A stretch of 64,000 bases of DNA from Enterobacter hormaechei subsp. hoffmannii (GTDB lineage: Bacteria > Pseudomonadota > Gammaproteobacteria > Enterobacterales > Enterobacteriaceae). The stretch covers positions 4,482,963 through 4,546,962 of the forward strand of contig NZ_CP017186.1 in NCBI RefSeq assembly GCF_001729745.1. The letters run 5' to 3'. This document shows positions 63,197 through 64,000 of this stretch, in pieces. The position numbers and the translations under genes are program-made. The stretch's first letter is position 1. Each line of letters opens with the position of its first letter. The notes below the pieces were generated by a model. That model ran no database searches. It had not been told where the DNA came from and saw nothing but the letters and a program-made list of their open reading frames with translations.

Positions 63197-63519
63197 AATT
63201 TTTCCAACGCTTCCGAGAGAGCACGGTTATCGAGGTCGGCAACCCCTTTTTTAGCCACCACCACGAAATCCATTGAAGGCAGTTCGTGCTGACGTAAACG
63301 GAAGCTTTCACGCGTCAGACGTTTAATCCGGTTGCGTTCATGCGCACGCTTAACGTTTTTCTTGGCGACTGTGAGACCGATGCGGGGATGCCCCAGCGAA
63401 TTTTGGCGGCCGAGGATGGTGATTTGCGGCGTGCCAGCCCGTAGTGGCTGCTGGAAGACGAAAGTGAAATGAGTGGGAGTTAACAAACGTAACTCCCTGG
63501 GAAATGCGAGCTTAACCAC
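63160..63519 (-). CDS. rnpA: Ribonuclease P protein component
   Basis: Basic protein cofactor of the RNase P ribozyme, which trims tRNA 5' ends. It has 119 residues. The RNR signature is [20 protein letters not shown]. The start is GTG at 63517-63519, as in E. coli, 16 bp after rpmH. It overlaps yidD at its 3' end. Confidence 0.97.
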
Positions 63520-63535
63520 TCAGGGGTTAGCTTTA

Positions 63536-63688
<153 letters not shown>

Positions 63689-63777
63689 CTAAACTTGAAT
63701 AAATTCACTGACTTTTGCGTATACCCGAACGAGATTCGAACGACTAACGCCTCAGCGTGGGTGATTAAAGAGGCCGG

Positions 63778-63806
63778 ATTGTAATAATTGTACACTCCGG
63801 AGTCAA
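63778..63806 (-). promoter_or_regulatory. rpmH promoter
   Basis: On the minus strand: -35 TTGACT (63801-63806), 17-bp spacer, -10 TACAAT (63778-63783), about 100 bp before the rpmH ATG. The remaining sequence to 64000 is the left part of the rpmH-dnaA divergent gap. It shows GATC sites near 63932, 63944 and 63955 but no consensus DnaA box; the dnaA promoter is probably outside. Confidence 0.8.
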
Positions 63807-64000
63807 TTCTCTTTCCTTAAATCCCTGCGTATTTCCGCACGATTTCGCGTGGAAAATGAGCAACGAACGACGCAGGAAGATGAGCATCACGCGCCGGGTC
63901 GAGGATTATACGGGCTCGCCAACAAAGCGCAAGGATCCTCCTGGATCTTCGTTAGATCATTTAAGCCCAAAATTGTCTGTGCTCATTAAATTTTCCAATA

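Overview
This window is a stretch of core chromosome from a gamma-proteobacterium of the Enterobacteriaceae. Nearly every protein aligns end to end, from memory, with an E. coli K-12 counterpart. It is not E. coli itself: tnaCAB is missing between mnmE and mdtL, the bgl/cbr block is missing between phoU and yieH, and the rRNA operon joins flanks that are far apart in K-12. Enterobacter, Lelliottia or Leclercia would fit, but the genus is an inference.

The window contains the replication origin. oriC lies at about 34862-35155 between mioC and mnmG, with four DnaA boxes, three AT-rich 13-mers and about 14 GATC sites. Left of it come asnC, asnA, ravA-viaA, kup, the ribose operon rbsDACBKR, hsrA/yieP and an rRNA operon (16S, tRNA-Glu, 23S, 5S) transcribed away from the origin. 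Beyond the rRNA operon are mobAB, yihD, srkA-dsbA, yihG, polA, the sRNAs Spot 42 and CsrC, engB, yihI, hemN, yshB and glnG-glnL (glnL is cut by the window start).

Right of oriC come mnmG-rsmG, the F-type ATP synthase operon atpIBEFHAGDC, glmU-glmS, the phosphate operon pstSCAB-phoU with Pho boxes, yieH, adeP, chrR, yieE, yidZ, mdtL, and the mnmE/yidC/yidD/rnpA/rpmH cluster that ends just before dnaA.

The themes are nitrogen control (glnLG), phosphate uptake (pst), ribose uptake (rbs), energy conversion (atp), cell-wall amino-sugar supply (glmUS), tRNA U34 modification (mnmE, mnmG) and translation/membrane biogenesis (rpmH, rnpA, yidDC). Six REP/BIME repeats sit between genes. A 458-bp inverted-repeat-bounded element lies between rbsD and kup, and a related 95-bp repeat lies between glmU and glmS.

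I see no prophage, IS transposase, CRISPR array, defence island or clearly new multi-gene system. The points most worth checking are the hybrid rRNA operon junction, the element between rbsD and kup, and the paired RbsR operators with an overlapping CRP-like site.
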